From: an uncultured Spirochaetales bacterium
Lineage (GTDB): Bacteria > Spirochaetota > Spirochaetia > Treponematales > Treponemataceae
DNA length: 34,924 nucleotides
Reading direction: 5' to 3'
Assembly: GCA_946061495.1 (NCBI GenBank)
Contig: CAMGSV010000002.1
Span: 1 to 34,924 of the forward strand
The translations under genes were made by a program, and so were the position numbers. The notes under the pieces are model-generated. The model did not search any database. It saw only the letters and a program-made list of their open reading frames with translations, and was not told the origin of the DNA. Below, one piece after another: positions 9,805 to 18,566 of the stretch; positions within the stretch are counted from its first letter, which is position 1; each line of letters opens with the position of its first letter.

Positions 9805-9831
9805 GCCTCCCCAACTGATGATGCTACAACC

Positions 9832-10254
9832 TCATTGCGGAATCTCATCCCACTCAAGCTCATCATCGGGCCCCAGGGAAAAAGTAGACAACGGCTCCAT
9901 CAGCTGGCCATGGAACGAAACCACCCCCTTCACCGCAATGGAAAGCACCCGTCCCCTCCACTCCGGCAACTCCCGAATCACCAGCTCATCTCCCCGCCGG
10001 TTGAAAAAGAACGACACCGTATCTGGCAGGGGCTTGCCCTCCACCAAAATTTTTTCCCGAGTAACTGACTCTGGATTCACGGGAACGCTGAAGTCAAAGG
10101 AGATTTCTCCATCATCCCGCTCAATTTCTTCAATATATAAAGGTTTGTTTTCAAAATAAGCGTTCCGCCGATTGCCAAAGACTGGTAGCAATGCCATTAT
10201 CAGCAAATAGAATGCAACACTTCTTTTTGACACGACATCACTCTCCATACTCAT
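9832..10254 (-). CDS. Small exported protein, possible SbsA-type Ig-like domain
   Basis: Hydrophobic N-terminus AFYLLIMALLPVFG; FSVPVNPESVTREKILVEGKPLPDTVSFFFNRRGDELVIRE resembles SbsA_Ig patterns. Alternative GTG start near 10233. Confidence 0.6.
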   Translation of the reverse strand: MSMESDVVSKRSVAFYLLIMALLPVFGNRRNAYFENKPLYIEEIERDDGEISFDFSVPVNPESVTREKILVEGKPLPDTVSFFFNRRGDELVIRELPEWRGRVLSIAVKGVVSFHGQLMEPLSTFSLGPDDELEWDEIPQ

Positions 10255-10302
10255 ATCATGCCCAATATTGAAGTGGAATGTCTAGCACAGACATTCCCTC
10301 AC

Positions 10303-10333
10303 ACAAAAAAGCCGGCGAATCAATCACCGGCAC
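10303..10333 (-). terminator. Rho-independent terminator of the PepSY-like gene
   Basis: Minus strand GCCGGTGA TTGAT TCGCCGGC TTTTTT. Confidence 0.8.
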
Positions 10334-10346
10334 AATCGCAACTCCC

Positions 10347-10772
10347 TTAGTCGTCGTACTTCTGTCCCCTGTACGTGCCGTCCTTGTCGAAGAACACTTC
10401 CATCCTGTTGGAAAGCTTCAGCTCAATGCTATTCCAATCCTTTTCTGCCTCCACAATCTTTGCATCGGCAAAATTCTTCTTCACATAGGAAGTGATTGCC
10501 TCTGGCAGCACTCCAGCAGGAATTCCCTCGTAGCTTTTGACGCTCTCCCACTCTCCATTGCCGCCGAACTCGATTTCAGTGCGGTCGCTCAGCTGCACCT
10601 CGAACTCGTTGAAATCCATCTCCACATACTGCACCGTCTTTCCGGCAAAATGTGCGGAGATGAAATCCTGTGCTGTCTTGGGCAGCTGATCTGCAGACAC
10701 AATCTTGTCCCGGGCGCTCACCGCAGCCAGAGCCACAACCAACACAACAGCAATCATTGCAATCTTCTTCAT
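10347..10772 (-). CDS. Secreted PepSY-like (DUF2874-type) protein
   Basis: ATG at 10772 after AAGGAG; signal MKKIAMIAVVLVVALAAVSA; duplicated pattern LPKTAQDFISAHFAGKTVQYVEMDFNEFEVQLSDRTEIEFGGNGEWESV / LPEAITSYVKKNFADAKIVEAEKDWNSIELKLSNRMEVFFDKDGTY. Confidence 0.85.
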   Translation of the reverse strand: MKKIAMIAVVLVVALAAVSARDKIVSADQLPKTAQDFISAHFAGKTVQYVEMDFNEFEVQLSDRTEIEFGGNGEWESVKSYEGIPAGVLPEAITSYVKKNFADAKIVEAEKDWNSIELKLSNRMEVFFDKDGTYRGQKYDD

Positions 10773-10956
10773 ATAAAACTCCTTGAATCCTTGTTCTACA
10801 GCCTTTCTCGCTGCCATCTGAACTAATTATACTGGATTTCTTTCGGCGTTTCATTAAAACTTTCTGAGAGAACAACGGAGTTTTTCTTAAACCTGCTGAC
10901 AATGGCCTTTTATTCTGACAATTGCACATTTTATGAAAAAGTGTTATCCTCGGCTT

Positions 10957-12147
10957 ATGAACACCCTGGTGGCCCTCTGTGCCATTGGCGCAGAAAAGAT
11001 TTTGGGCAATGAAATAAAAAAGCTTGGTTATTTCCTCAAGGATATGGGCGGCAACAAGACCTTGGGTCGTGTCACCTTTTTAGGAGACGACGACGCACTG
11101 TTCCGCAGCAACCTTTGCCTGCGCACTGCTGACCGTGTGTACCTCCAGCTGGCCTCCTACAAGGCAGAAGACTTTGACGCACTCTTTGACAGCGTGTACT
11201 CAATTCCCTGGCAGGACTTTTTCTACAAGGATGTGCGGGTGGTGGTGGACAAGGTTCGCAGCCACAAGAGCCGCCTTTCCTCAGAGCACAGCATCCAGGG
11301 CGTTGTCCACAAGGCTATCTACACCAAGCTGGGGGATGTGTGGCGAATCCACACCATGCCGGAAAGCGGTGCCCGCAGCGATGTCCGCATTTACATAGAA
11401 AATGATGTGGTCACAGTGCTGCTGGACCTGTCCGGTGTGCCCCTCCATCGCCGGGGCTATCGCAGGGACGGTGGCATTGCCCCCATCCGCGAGACCATGG
11501 CGGCGGTCCTCTTGCAGCTGATGAACTGGCGGCGGAAGACGCCCCTCCATGACCCCTTCTGCGGGTCGGGAACCATTGCCAGCGAGGCCATGCTCTACGC
11601 CTACAACGTGGCTCCTGGCTTTGGCCGACGCTTTGCCTTGGAAAACCTCAGCATCTACGACGAGAGCCGAGCCTTCGAAATCAAGTGCCGTGAGGCGGAA
11701 AAAATTCAGCCGGAGTGCCAGACCCGCATCACCGGCACCGACATTGACGACGATGCGGTGGAGCGGGCCAGGGCCAACGCCGAGCGGGCAGGTGTCACTG
11801 CGGGCCGTGCCCTCCAGCTCATCGGCAGCGACCAGCGCATCCAGCGGCCGGACTTTGACCAAGCGGACTTCCGTGACCTGGGAGCACCCTACGACAGCGG
11901 CCTGCTGCTGGGAAATCCTCCCTACGGCGAGCGGCTGGAGGATGAGGCTTCCGCCCAGCTGCTGTACAAGGACATGGAGGAGCTCTTCCAGGCCTTCCCC
12001 GGCTGGGACATGGGGTTCATCACCTCCCGCTCCGACTTTGAGAGCCACTTGGGGCGGCAGGCCAATTCCACCAAGAAGCTGAAGGGCGGTAATCTGGACA
12101 CCTATTTCTATCAGTTCATCCAACCAAAAACAGGGGAAAAAAAGTAA
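10957..12147 (+). CDS. Class I SAM-dependent RNA methyltransferase, THUMP/RlmL-type
   Basis: MNTLVALCAIGAEKILGNEIKKLG; HRRGYRRDGGIAPIRETMAAVLL; DPFCGSGTIASEA; NPPYGERL. ORF track begins at 10933; 10957 is the likely start. Confidence 0.93.
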   Translation: MNTLVALCAIGAEKILGNEIKKLGYFLKDMGGNKTLGRVTFLGDDDALFRSNLCLRTADRVYLQLASYKAEDFDALFDSVYSIPWQDFFYKDVRVVVDKVRSHKSRLSSEHSIQGVVHKAIYTKLGDVWRIHTMPESGARSDVRIYIENDVVTVLLDLSGVPLHRRGYRRDGGIAPIRETMAAVLLQLMNWRRKTPLHDPFCGSGTIASEAMLYAYNVAPGFGRRFALENLSIYDESRAFEIKCREAEKIQPECQTRITGTDIDDDAVERARANAERAGVTAGRALQLIGSDQRIQRPDFDQADFRDLGAPYDSGLLLGNPPYGERLEDEASAQLLYKDMEELFQAFPGWDMGFITSRSDFESHLGRQANSTKKLKGGNLDTYFYQFIQPKTGEKK

Positions 12148-12755
12148 TGGCCATTGTAGTTGAACACGACAAGCGGAAGCGGGAGATTCTCGACACCGCC
12201 CTAGCTCTTTTTATGGAGAAGGGGTTTGAGGAGGTGACCTTCCAGAAGATTGCCGACCGCTGCGGCATCACCCGCACCACCCTCTACATCTACTTCAAGA
12301 ACAAGAAGGAAATCTTTGTCTGGAGCATCAAGCAGCTCACCAGCGAGATTGAAGCCTCATTGATGGACATCATCAATGATGGAACAAAGTCGGTGACGGA
12401 ACGGCTGCTGCTGGTGCTGGACGCCATCCTAAACAAATGCGCCGAAAACCACCTGCTGTTCACCGTCACCCTCACCTACCTTTTGCAACTGAAGAAGTCC
12501 GGCAAGGATCCAGCTGTGCGGGTGAAGCGGCGCATCATCAGACTGCGGCACATCCTCTCCATGATTATCATCGAGGGAATCAACCGGGGGGAATTCCAGG
12601 AGGTGAATGTTCACGACGCCAACGAATTGCTCTACAGCGTCATTGAGGCGGCCATCTTCCGGCTGGCGGTGCTGGACCAGAAGGACATCAGCGAGCTGCG
12701 CCGCCCCTTCCACCTGACGGTGACGGGCCTTCTGGCCAAGACAGAAACGCCCTAA
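12147..12755 (+). CDS. TetR-family transcriptional regulator
   Basis: KREILDTALALFMEKGFEEVTFQKIADRCGITRTTLYIYFKNKKEIF; TAATG overlap with the upstream methyltransferase. Confidence 0.93.
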   Translation: MAIVVEHDKRKREILDTALALFMEKGFEEVTFQKIADRCGITRTTLYIYFKNKKEIFVWSIKQLTSEIEASLMDIINDGTKSVTERLLLVLDAILNKCAENHLLFTVTLTYLLQLKKSGKDPAVRVKRRIIRLRHILSMIIIEGINRGEFQEVNVHDANELLYSVIEAAIFRLAVLDQKDISELRRPFHLTVTGLLAKTETP

Positions 12756-12801
12756 CCTGGCAGCATGGCTCCTGTCCCGCCGCACAAACTGCTCGCCAGC
12801 A

Positions 12802-13227
12802 TCACTCGCCGTTGAGGAAAATTCTCACCTGCTCTCCCAGTTTTTTATCCTCCAGAACAATGTGCTGCACCAGCCAATTGGCAATGAAGGAATAGAGTTC
12901 ACCGAGATTTACTGCCTCCCCAGCAAAGAATTTCCCCAGCAGCCCTGACACGTACAGGTTGAAATCCCGGTGTTGTCCCAGATGGTTTTTCCGGGCAGCC
13001 CCTTCATACTCCACCTCATCCATCAGAGACTCTTCGCTGGAGAAATGAAAAAGAATGTATTCGGCACATTCCTGCAGCAGCTGCTCAACATAGGAACGTT
13101 CCCAAGCCACGCCTGCATCCAACACGTTGTACAACTTATCCGCCAGCTCAAAAAGATGCTGGTGCTGACTATCAATCATGGGGTGCCCCACCTTATATTT
13201 ATCATCCCATGCAATATGCTCAATCAT
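12802..13227 (-). CDS. Bacteriohemerythrin
   Basis: MIEHIAWDDKYKVGHPMIDSQHQHLFELADKLYN...FHFSSEESLMDEVEYEGAARKNHLGQHRDF...WLVQHIVLEDKKLG. Confidence 0.93.
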   Translation of the reverse strand: MIEHIAWDDKYKVGHPMIDSQHQHLFELADKLYNVLDAGVAWERSYVEQLLQECAEYILFHFSSEESLMDEVEYEGAARKNHLGQHRDFNLYVSGLLGKFFAGEAVNLGELYSFIANWLVQHIVLEDKKLGEQVRIFLNGE

Positions 13228-13252
13228 ACACTTCTCCAATCTCCCTTAAAAT

Positions 13253-13291
13253 AAAAGAGGATGGCACCCTTCGGCAGGGGAGCATCCTCTT
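13253..13291 (-). terminator. Rho-independent terminator of the upstream hemerythrin gene
   Basis: Minus strand AGAGGATG...CATCCTCT followed by TTTATTTT. Confidence 0.75.
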
Positions 13292-13339
13292 CTTCAAAAC
13301 CACCGTACTACCATCTCCCTGTCAGTCTCGGGATAAAAA

Positions 13340-13753
13340 TTATGAGTCAACCTTTGCTACATAGGTTGCCAATTTCTTGTCTTCCGTAGAGATGTGCTGA
13401 ATAAGCCACTCAGCCACAAAATCGTAGAGCTTGTCCAAGTCGATTTTAACCCCACGAGAAAAATCACTCATCAAGGTGGCTACGTATGAGGTAAAGGCCT
13501 TGTGCTGGTTCATGTGCTCCTCCAGCTCCTCGTACTTGCTGTCCTGCATCAGCTTTTCCTCACAGCTGAAATGGAAGTTCACATACTTGGCACAATCCTG
13601 CAACACAAGGGCAGTGTCCGAATCCTTCCGATCCTGGGAAGATTGGGTGAGACTGTACAACTCATCGGCAATCTCGAACAGACGCTTGTGCTGACTGTCA
13701 ATCATAGGATGACCGACCTTGAAACTATCATCCCAGCTAATGTGCTTTGCCAT
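13340..13753 (-). CDS. Bacteriohemerythrin (paralogue)
   Basis: MAKHISWDDSFKVGHPMIDSQHKRLFEIADELYS...FHFSCEEKLMQDSKYEELEEHMNQHKAF...WLIQHISTEDKKLA; AAGGAGG RBS. Confidence 0.93.
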   Translation of the reverse strand: MAKHISWDDSFKVGHPMIDSQHKRLFEIADELYSLTQSSQDRKDSDTALVLQDCAKYVNFHFSCEEKLMQDSKYEELEEHMNQHKAFTSYVATLMSDFSRGVKIDLDKLYDFVAEWLIQHISTEDKKLATYVAKVDS

Positions 13754-13872
13754 AAAAAACCTCCTTAGGCAATGATTTTTGATATATCTATTGAGTATAT
13801 CGGTAAAATCAATGCTACCATAATAAAAATATCAATTAGGGTTCATTTTGTAAAGACAGCATTAAGGTCAGA

Positions 13873-14382
13873 TCAAAGAACTTTTCCTCCACCATACAAG
13901 GGGTGTCGCAAAATCCGTTGGTTGCGGGAACCTCGAAACTGCAGCCCCACCTCCTTTTCCGATTCCACAAAGGGACCGTCCACCAACACGTCAATGCAAG
14001 AAAGCAGCTGTTCCGTATATGCGGTGTGGCAGCGGCCCTGAACTGAAAGGATGTCCCGTTCCAAGATGCAGCCGGTAAAGCACCAGATGTCCTTCTGGGG
14101 AAACAGAAGCTTCACCCGCTGCAAAAAGGCGGCCAGCACCTGCTGGTTTTCCGGTTCAAAGGGCTCTCCCCCCAGCACCGTAAGGCCGCTGACATGGGGT
14201 GGCTCCAATGCCGTGAGCACCAGCTCCTCCGTGGCAGCGGTGAATTCCTGACCGTACTGGAAATCCCAAGTCTCCCGATTGAAGCAGCCGGGACAGCAAT
14301 TGCGGCACCCTGACACAAAGAGACTGACCCGCACTCCCTCCCCATTGGCAATGTCGTTCCGCTTGATTTCACCGTAATACAT
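13873..14382 (-). CDS. nrdG: Anaerobic ribonucleotide reductase activating protein
   Basis: MYYGEIKRNDIANGEGVRVSLFVSGCRNCCPGCFNRETWDFQYGQEFT; adjacent to nrdD. Confidence 0.95.
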   Translation of the reverse strand: MYYGEIKRNDIANGEGVRVSLFVSGCRNCCPGCFNRETWDFQYGQEFTAATEELVLTALEPPHVSGLTVLGGEPFEPENQQVLAAFLQRVKLLFPQKDIWCFTGCILERDILSVQGRCHTAYTEQLLSCIDVLVDGPFVESEKEVGLQFRGSRNQRILRHPLYGGGKVL

Positions 14383-14385
14383 AGG

Positions 14386-16554
14386 CTACAGGTGCAGCAC
14401 CCGCTCCTTGATTTCCTCGGTTCGGCCCTGGTTCCAGTACTGGGTTCCGATGTAGCCGCAGGTACGGCGGGCCACATTCATTTTTGACTGGTCACGGTTG
14501 CCGCAGTTGGGACATTCCCACACCAGTTTTTCGTTCTCGTCAGTGACAATGGCAATCTCGCCGGTGTAGTCGCACACCTGACAGCAGTCGCTTTTGGTAT
14601 TCAGCTCCGCATACATGATGTGGTCATAGATGTGGCGCAGCAGAGCCATGACAGCGGGGATGTTGTGCTCCATGTTGGGAACCTCCACATAGCTGATGGC
14701 CCCGCCGGGGGATAACGCCTGGAACTGGGACTCAAAGGTGAGCTTGGAAAAGGCATCTATGGGCTGGGTGACGTGGACGTGGTAGCTGTTGGTGATGTAG
14801 TTCTTGTCGGTGACACCGGGAATCACCCCGAACCGCCGCTTGAGGCATTTGGCGAATTTGTAGGCGGTGCTTTCCAAGGGTGTTCCGTAGAGGGAGAAGG
14901 CAATGGTGGTTTCTGAGCGCCATCTGTTGCAGGCATCATTGAGGTGACGCAAAACCGCCAGCGCAAAGGGGGTGGCCTCTGGATCTGTGTGGGGCTTTCC
15001 AGTCATGCGGCGGGTCATCTCCGTCAAGCCAGCATAGCCCAGAGAAATAGTGGAGTAGTTGTTGTACAGGAGGGAATCAATCTTCTCCCCCTTTTTCAGC
15101 CGGGCCAAGGCACCATTCTGCCACAGGATGGGAGCCGCATCCGAGAGGGTTCCCTTGAGCCGATTGTGGCGGGCCATCAAGGCACGACGGCACAGCTCCA
15201 GCCGCTCATCCAAAATCTTCCAGAAGGCATCCCGGTCTCCATCGGCAGAACAGGCCACATCCACCAGATTCAAGGTCACCACTCCCTGGTTAAAGCGACC
15301 GTAGAATTTCGGCTTGCCCTCCTGATCACGATACACGGTGAGGAAGGAGCGGCAGCCCATGCAGGGATAGCAGCAGCCCTCTTTGAGCTCCAGCATCTTC
15401 TTCTCGGAAATATAATCCGGCACCATGCGGCGGGCGGTACACCGTGCCGCCAGCTCCGTCAAATAGTAGTAGGGGCTGCCTTCCTGGATATTGTCCTCCT
15501 CCAGCACGTAAATCAGCTTGGGGAAAGCGGGCGTGACCCAATGTCCGCTCTCGTTCTTCACCCCCTGATACCGTTGCCGCAGCACCTCTTCTATAATCAG
15601 CGCCAGGTCATCCCGCTCCTGCTGGTTCCGAGCCTCTCCCAGATACATGAACACGGACACGAAGGGAGACTGGCCGTTGGTGGTCATGAGCGTCACCACC
15701 TGGTACTGGATGGTCTGGACTCCCCGCTGAATCTCCTCATCAAGCCGCCGTTTCACCAGGTAGTCGAACTGCTGCCGGGTATACTCAATCCCCATAATCT
15801 TGGCGGAATCCCGCAGGTCTTTGGCAATACGCTGGCGGCTCACCTCCACAAAGGGTGCCAAGTGGGTGAGGGAAATACTTTGTCCGCCGTACTGACAGCT
15901 GGCCACCTGGGCAATAATCTGGGTGGCGATATTGCAGGCCGTGGAAAAGGAGCGAGGTGTTTCGATATAGGTTCCGCTGATGACGGTGCCGTTCTGGAGC
16001 ATATCCTCCAGATTCACTAGGCCGCAGTTGTGCATGTGCTGGGCAAAATAATCGGAGTCATGAAAATGGATGACGCCCTCCTGGTGGGCCTGCACAATGT
16101 CTTCCTCCAGCAGAAAGCGCTTGGTAATGTCCTTGCTGACCTCCCCAGCCATGTAGTCACGCTGGACACTAACGACGGTGGAATTCTTGTTGGAATTCTC
16201 CTGCTTCACCTCCTCGTTGGAGCATTCCAGCAGGGAAAGAATCTGACGATCCGTGGAATTGGCCTTCCGCATCAGCTCATGCTTGTAGCGGTAGGTGATA
16301 TATTTCTTGGCTATGGAAAAGCCGCCAGCACGCATAATCTCCTCTTCCACCAAATCCTGAATGGACTCCACATGCATGGCGGTATGACTCTGACGACAGC
16401 TCTGAGCCACCCCTTCAGCGATTTCCATCACCTGTTGGGGAGAGAATTGCTCCACCAAGGGCACCTCCTTGTTGGCTTTGGAGATGGCCACGGCAATCTT
16501 ATTGATGTCAAAGGATACTTCCTGCCCGTTCCGCTTGATAATATTCATGCCCAA
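14386..16554 (-). CDS. nrdD: Anaerobic ribonucleoside-triphosphate reductase with ATP-cone
   Basis: ATP-cone N-terminus MNIIKRNGQEVSFDINKIAVAISKANKEV; class III RNR body; C-terminal Zn-type cysteines CQVCDYTGEI...CPNCG and C-terminal RRTCGYIGTQYWNQGRTEEIKERVLHL. Confidence 0.97.
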   Translation of the reverse strand: MGMNIIKRNGQEVSFDINKIAVAISKANKEVPLVEQFSPQQVMEIAEGVAQSCRQSHTAMHVESIQDLVEEEIMRAGGFSIAKKYITYRYKHELMRKANSTDRQILSLLECSNEEVKQENSNKNSTVVSVQRDYMAGEVSKDITKRFLLEEDIVQAHQEGVIHFHDSDYFAQHMHNCGLVNLEDMLQNGTVISGTYIETPRSFSTACNIATQIIAQVASCQYGGQSISLTHLAPFVEVSRQRIAKDLRDSAKIMGIEYTRQQFDYLVKRRLDEEIQRGVQTIQYQVVTLMTTNGQSPFVSVFMYLGEARNQQERDDLALIIEEVLRQRYQGVKNESGHWVTPAFPKLIYVLEEDNIQEGSPYYYLTELAARCTARRMVPDYISEKKMLELKEGCCYPCMGCRSFLTVYRDQEGKPKFYGRFNQGVVTLNLVDVACSADGDRDAFWKILDERLELCRRALMARHNRLKGTLSDAAPILWQNGALARLKKGEKIDSLLYNNYSTISLGYAGLTEMTRRMTGKPHTDPEATPFALAVLRHLNDACNRWRSETTIAFSLYGTPLESTAYKFAKCLKRRFGVIPGVTDKNYITNSYHVHVTQPIDAFSKLTFESQFQALSPGGAISYVEVPNMEHNIPAVMALLRHIYDHIMYAELNTKSDCCQVCDYTGEIAIVTDENEKLVWECPNCGNRDQSKMNVARRTCGYIGTQYWNQGRTEEIKERVLHL

Positions 16555-16596
16555 CCTCTATATATACTGAATTATTCTCAAAAGTTGAAATACATT

Positions 16597-16628
16597 ACAC
16601 TATATCTAGTGTACACTAGATATAGTGT
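16597..16628. promoter_or_regulatory. Two abutting NrdR-box-like palindromes (32-bp perfect palindrome) in the nrdD promoter
   Basis: ACACTATATCTAGTGT (16597-16612) + ACACTAGATATAGTGT (16613-16628), each other's reverse complement; fits the recalled NrdR pattern acaCwATATaTwGtgt. Confidence 0.85.
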
Positions 16629-16636
16629 CTTTGCAA
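16608..16636 (-). promoter_or_regulatory. Predicted nrdDG promoter
   Basis: Minus strand TTGCAA (16636-16631), 17-nt spacer, TACACT (16613-16608). Confidence 0.6.
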
Positions 16637-16694
16637 AAATACTATACTACCAGTAGCGGTAAATGTCAATAAAAAAAGAACGATTTTTTTTCAC

Positions 16695-16728
16695 AGAAAA
16701 AGGGGAATGACACAACGTGCCACTCCCC
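16695..16728 (-). terminator. Rho-independent terminator at the end of the uptake operon
   Basis: Minus strand GGGGAGTG...CATTCCCC followed by TTTTTC. Confidence 0.75.
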
Positions 16729-16763
16729 CAAAAACCTCTCGACTTCCCTGTACCGAAATCGGA

Positions 16764-17552
16764 CTACATGGCGATGGACAGGGGAACCACCGTGTTGTAG
16801 AGCTTGCCCTGCACCTCGAACTTGTGGATGGACACATTCACCCCAAAGGAATGGCACATATTTTCCTCGTTCACCACCTCCTGAATGGGGCCGTAGCAGT
16901 TAGTGCCATCCTTGTTCAGCAGCAGGGCCTTGTGAGCCACCTTCAGGGCATGGGCGGGATAGTGGGTGTTGACGATGGAGGCGATGTTCCTGTCCCTGGC
17001 AAGATGCTCCAGCACCTCAAGGATTACCAGCTGGTTCTTGAAGTCCAGGTTCGACTCCGGCTCGTCCAGCACCAGCATCTTTGGATCGGCAGTGAGGGCA
17101 CGGGCAATGAGCACCATCTGGAGCTCGCCGCCACTCATGCCGTTGCACATCTTGTCCTTGAGGTGGAGGATGCCGATGTCCTCCATGGCAGCCAGGGCGG
17201 CGGCCTCATCCTCTGCCCGTGGGCGGGACAGCATCCCCAACCGGGAGCTGCGTCCCATCACCACCATGTCCAGGGCGGAAAAGGAAAAGGCGGATGCCTT
17301 GGACTGGGGAACGTATGCGATGGTCTGCCACAGCTCCTTGTGGGAAAGTCCCGCAATATTCCTGCCATCCAGCAGGCTTTCGCCCTTCCGCCATTTCTGC
17401 AAGCCCATCATGCACTTCAGCAGGGTGGTCTTTCCCACCCCGTTGGAACCCAGCACCGCCAGCACCTCTCCGCTGGAAACGGAAAAGGAAATATCATTGA
17501 GGACAGTTCCCTTGCCGTAGCCAAAGGAACCATGCTTCACTTCAAAGGTCAT
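16764..17552 (-). CDS. ABC transporter ATP-binding protein (FecE/BtuD type)
   Basis: LGSNGVGKTTLLKCMMGL Walker A; MSGGELQMVLIARALTADPKMLVLDEPESNLD; ATG at 17552 overlaps the permease stop. Confidence 0.95.
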   Translation of the reverse strand: MTFEVKHGSFGYGKGTVLNDISFSVSSGEVLAVLGSNGVGKTTLLKCMMGLQKWRKGESLLDGRNIAGLSHKELWQTIAYVPQSKASAFSFSALDMVVMGRSSRLGMLSRPRAEDEAAALAAMEDIGILHLKDKMCNGMSGGELQMVLIARALTADPKMLVLDEPESNLDFKNQLVILEVLEHLARDRNIASIVNTHYPAHALKVAHKALLLNKDGTNCYGPIQEVVNEENMCHSFGVNVSIHKFEVQGKLYNTVVPLSIAM

Positions 17553-18565
17553 GACCAAACACCTCCAGTTTTTCTCAGCAGCCCGATGAAGAAGGGGGCG
17601 CCGATGATTGCAGTCAGAATTGAAATGGGAATCTCCGCCGCCGTAGCACTGCGGGCAGCGGTGTCGATTATCAGCATGAACACCGCCCCCAGGGACAGGG
17701 ACAGGGGAATCACCGTGTTGTTGTTGCTGCCCATGAGCATACGGGCAATGTGGGGAACCAGCAGGCCAACCCAGCCCACCAAGCCGCACATGGACACCAC
17801 CGAGGCGGTAATCAGGGAGGAGGCCACAATCACCAGCAGCCGCAGCAGCTTGATGTTCACCCCCATGGAACGGGCCTCATCCTCCGTCAGAGAAAGGATG
17901 TTCAGCCGCCACCGCAGCACAAAGATGATGACCGCCCCCAGCACAATGCAGGGCAGCCCGAAGAGCAGGTTAGTGTAGGTGACGCTGGACATGCTGCCCA
18001 GAAGCCAATAGGTGATGGAGGGAAGCTCGTCCTCCGGATCCGCCAGGTACTTCAGCAGGGACACAAAGGCCTGGAAGAGGGCGGACACCACCATGCCGGA
18101 AAGCACAATCATCACCACCGACCGCTGGGACTTCACCCGGCTGATCCAATAGGTTATGCCGCAGGCCACCAAGCCGCTGGCCAGAGCAAACAGCTGGATG
18201 ACAATCAGGTTGCCTCCCAGCATCATGGCCAGCACGGCTCCGAAGGATGCTCCGCTGGCCACGCCCAAGGTGTCGGGGGTGGCCAGGGGATTGGAGAACA
18301 GGCCCTGGAAGGCGGCACCGGAGCAGGCCAGCCCCGCACCAGCGGCAATGGCCAGCAGGATTCGGGGCAGCCGCACCTTGAAGATGACAGTGGTAGCCGT
18401 CCCCGCCCCTCCCCCACCAAAGAGGGAGGAAAAAATCACCTCCACCACCTCTGACAGGGGAATCGAATAGCGGCCGAAGCCCAAGCAAATCAGGGCAGTC
18501 AAAACCACCAGTCCAAAGGACAGGCCAATCACCAGTCCCTGGGTCTTCTTGTTGGAAATCAGCAT
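17549..18565 (-). CDS. FecCD-family ABC transporter permease
   Basis: VRLPRILLAIAAGAGLACSGAAFQGLFSNPLATPDTLGVASGASFGAVLAM; VGLLVPHIARMLMGSNN. Confidence 0.96.
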   Translation of the reverse strand: MLISNKKTQGLVIGLSFGLVVLTALICLGFGRYSIPLSEVVEVIFSSLFGGGGAGTATTVIFKVRLPRILLAIAAGAGLACSGAAFQGLFSNPLATPDTLGVASGASFGAVLAMMLGGNLIVIQLFALASGLVACGITYWISRVKSQRSVVMIVLSGMVVSALFQAFVSLLKYLADPEDELPSITYWLLGSMSSVTYTNLLFGLPCIVLGAVIIFVLRWRLNILSLTEDEARSMGVNIKLLRLLVIVASSLITASVVSMCGLVGWVGLLVPHIARMLMGSNNNTVIPLSLSLGAVFMLIIDTAARSATAAEIPISILTAIIGAPFFIGLLRKTGGVWS

Positions 18566-18566
18566 G

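Noticed and set aside
12755-12802. tRNA or small RNA gene between tetR and the hemerythrin gene
   Set aside because: Gap is too short and no cloverleaf or terminator is apparent.
14944-16020. 358-aa + strand ORF opposite nrdD
   Set aside because: Antisense to a highly conserved class III RNR.
16707-17978. 423-aa + strand ORF opposite the FecE/FecCD genes
   Set aside because: His/Gln-rich antisense artefact; also crosses the boundary of two real genes.
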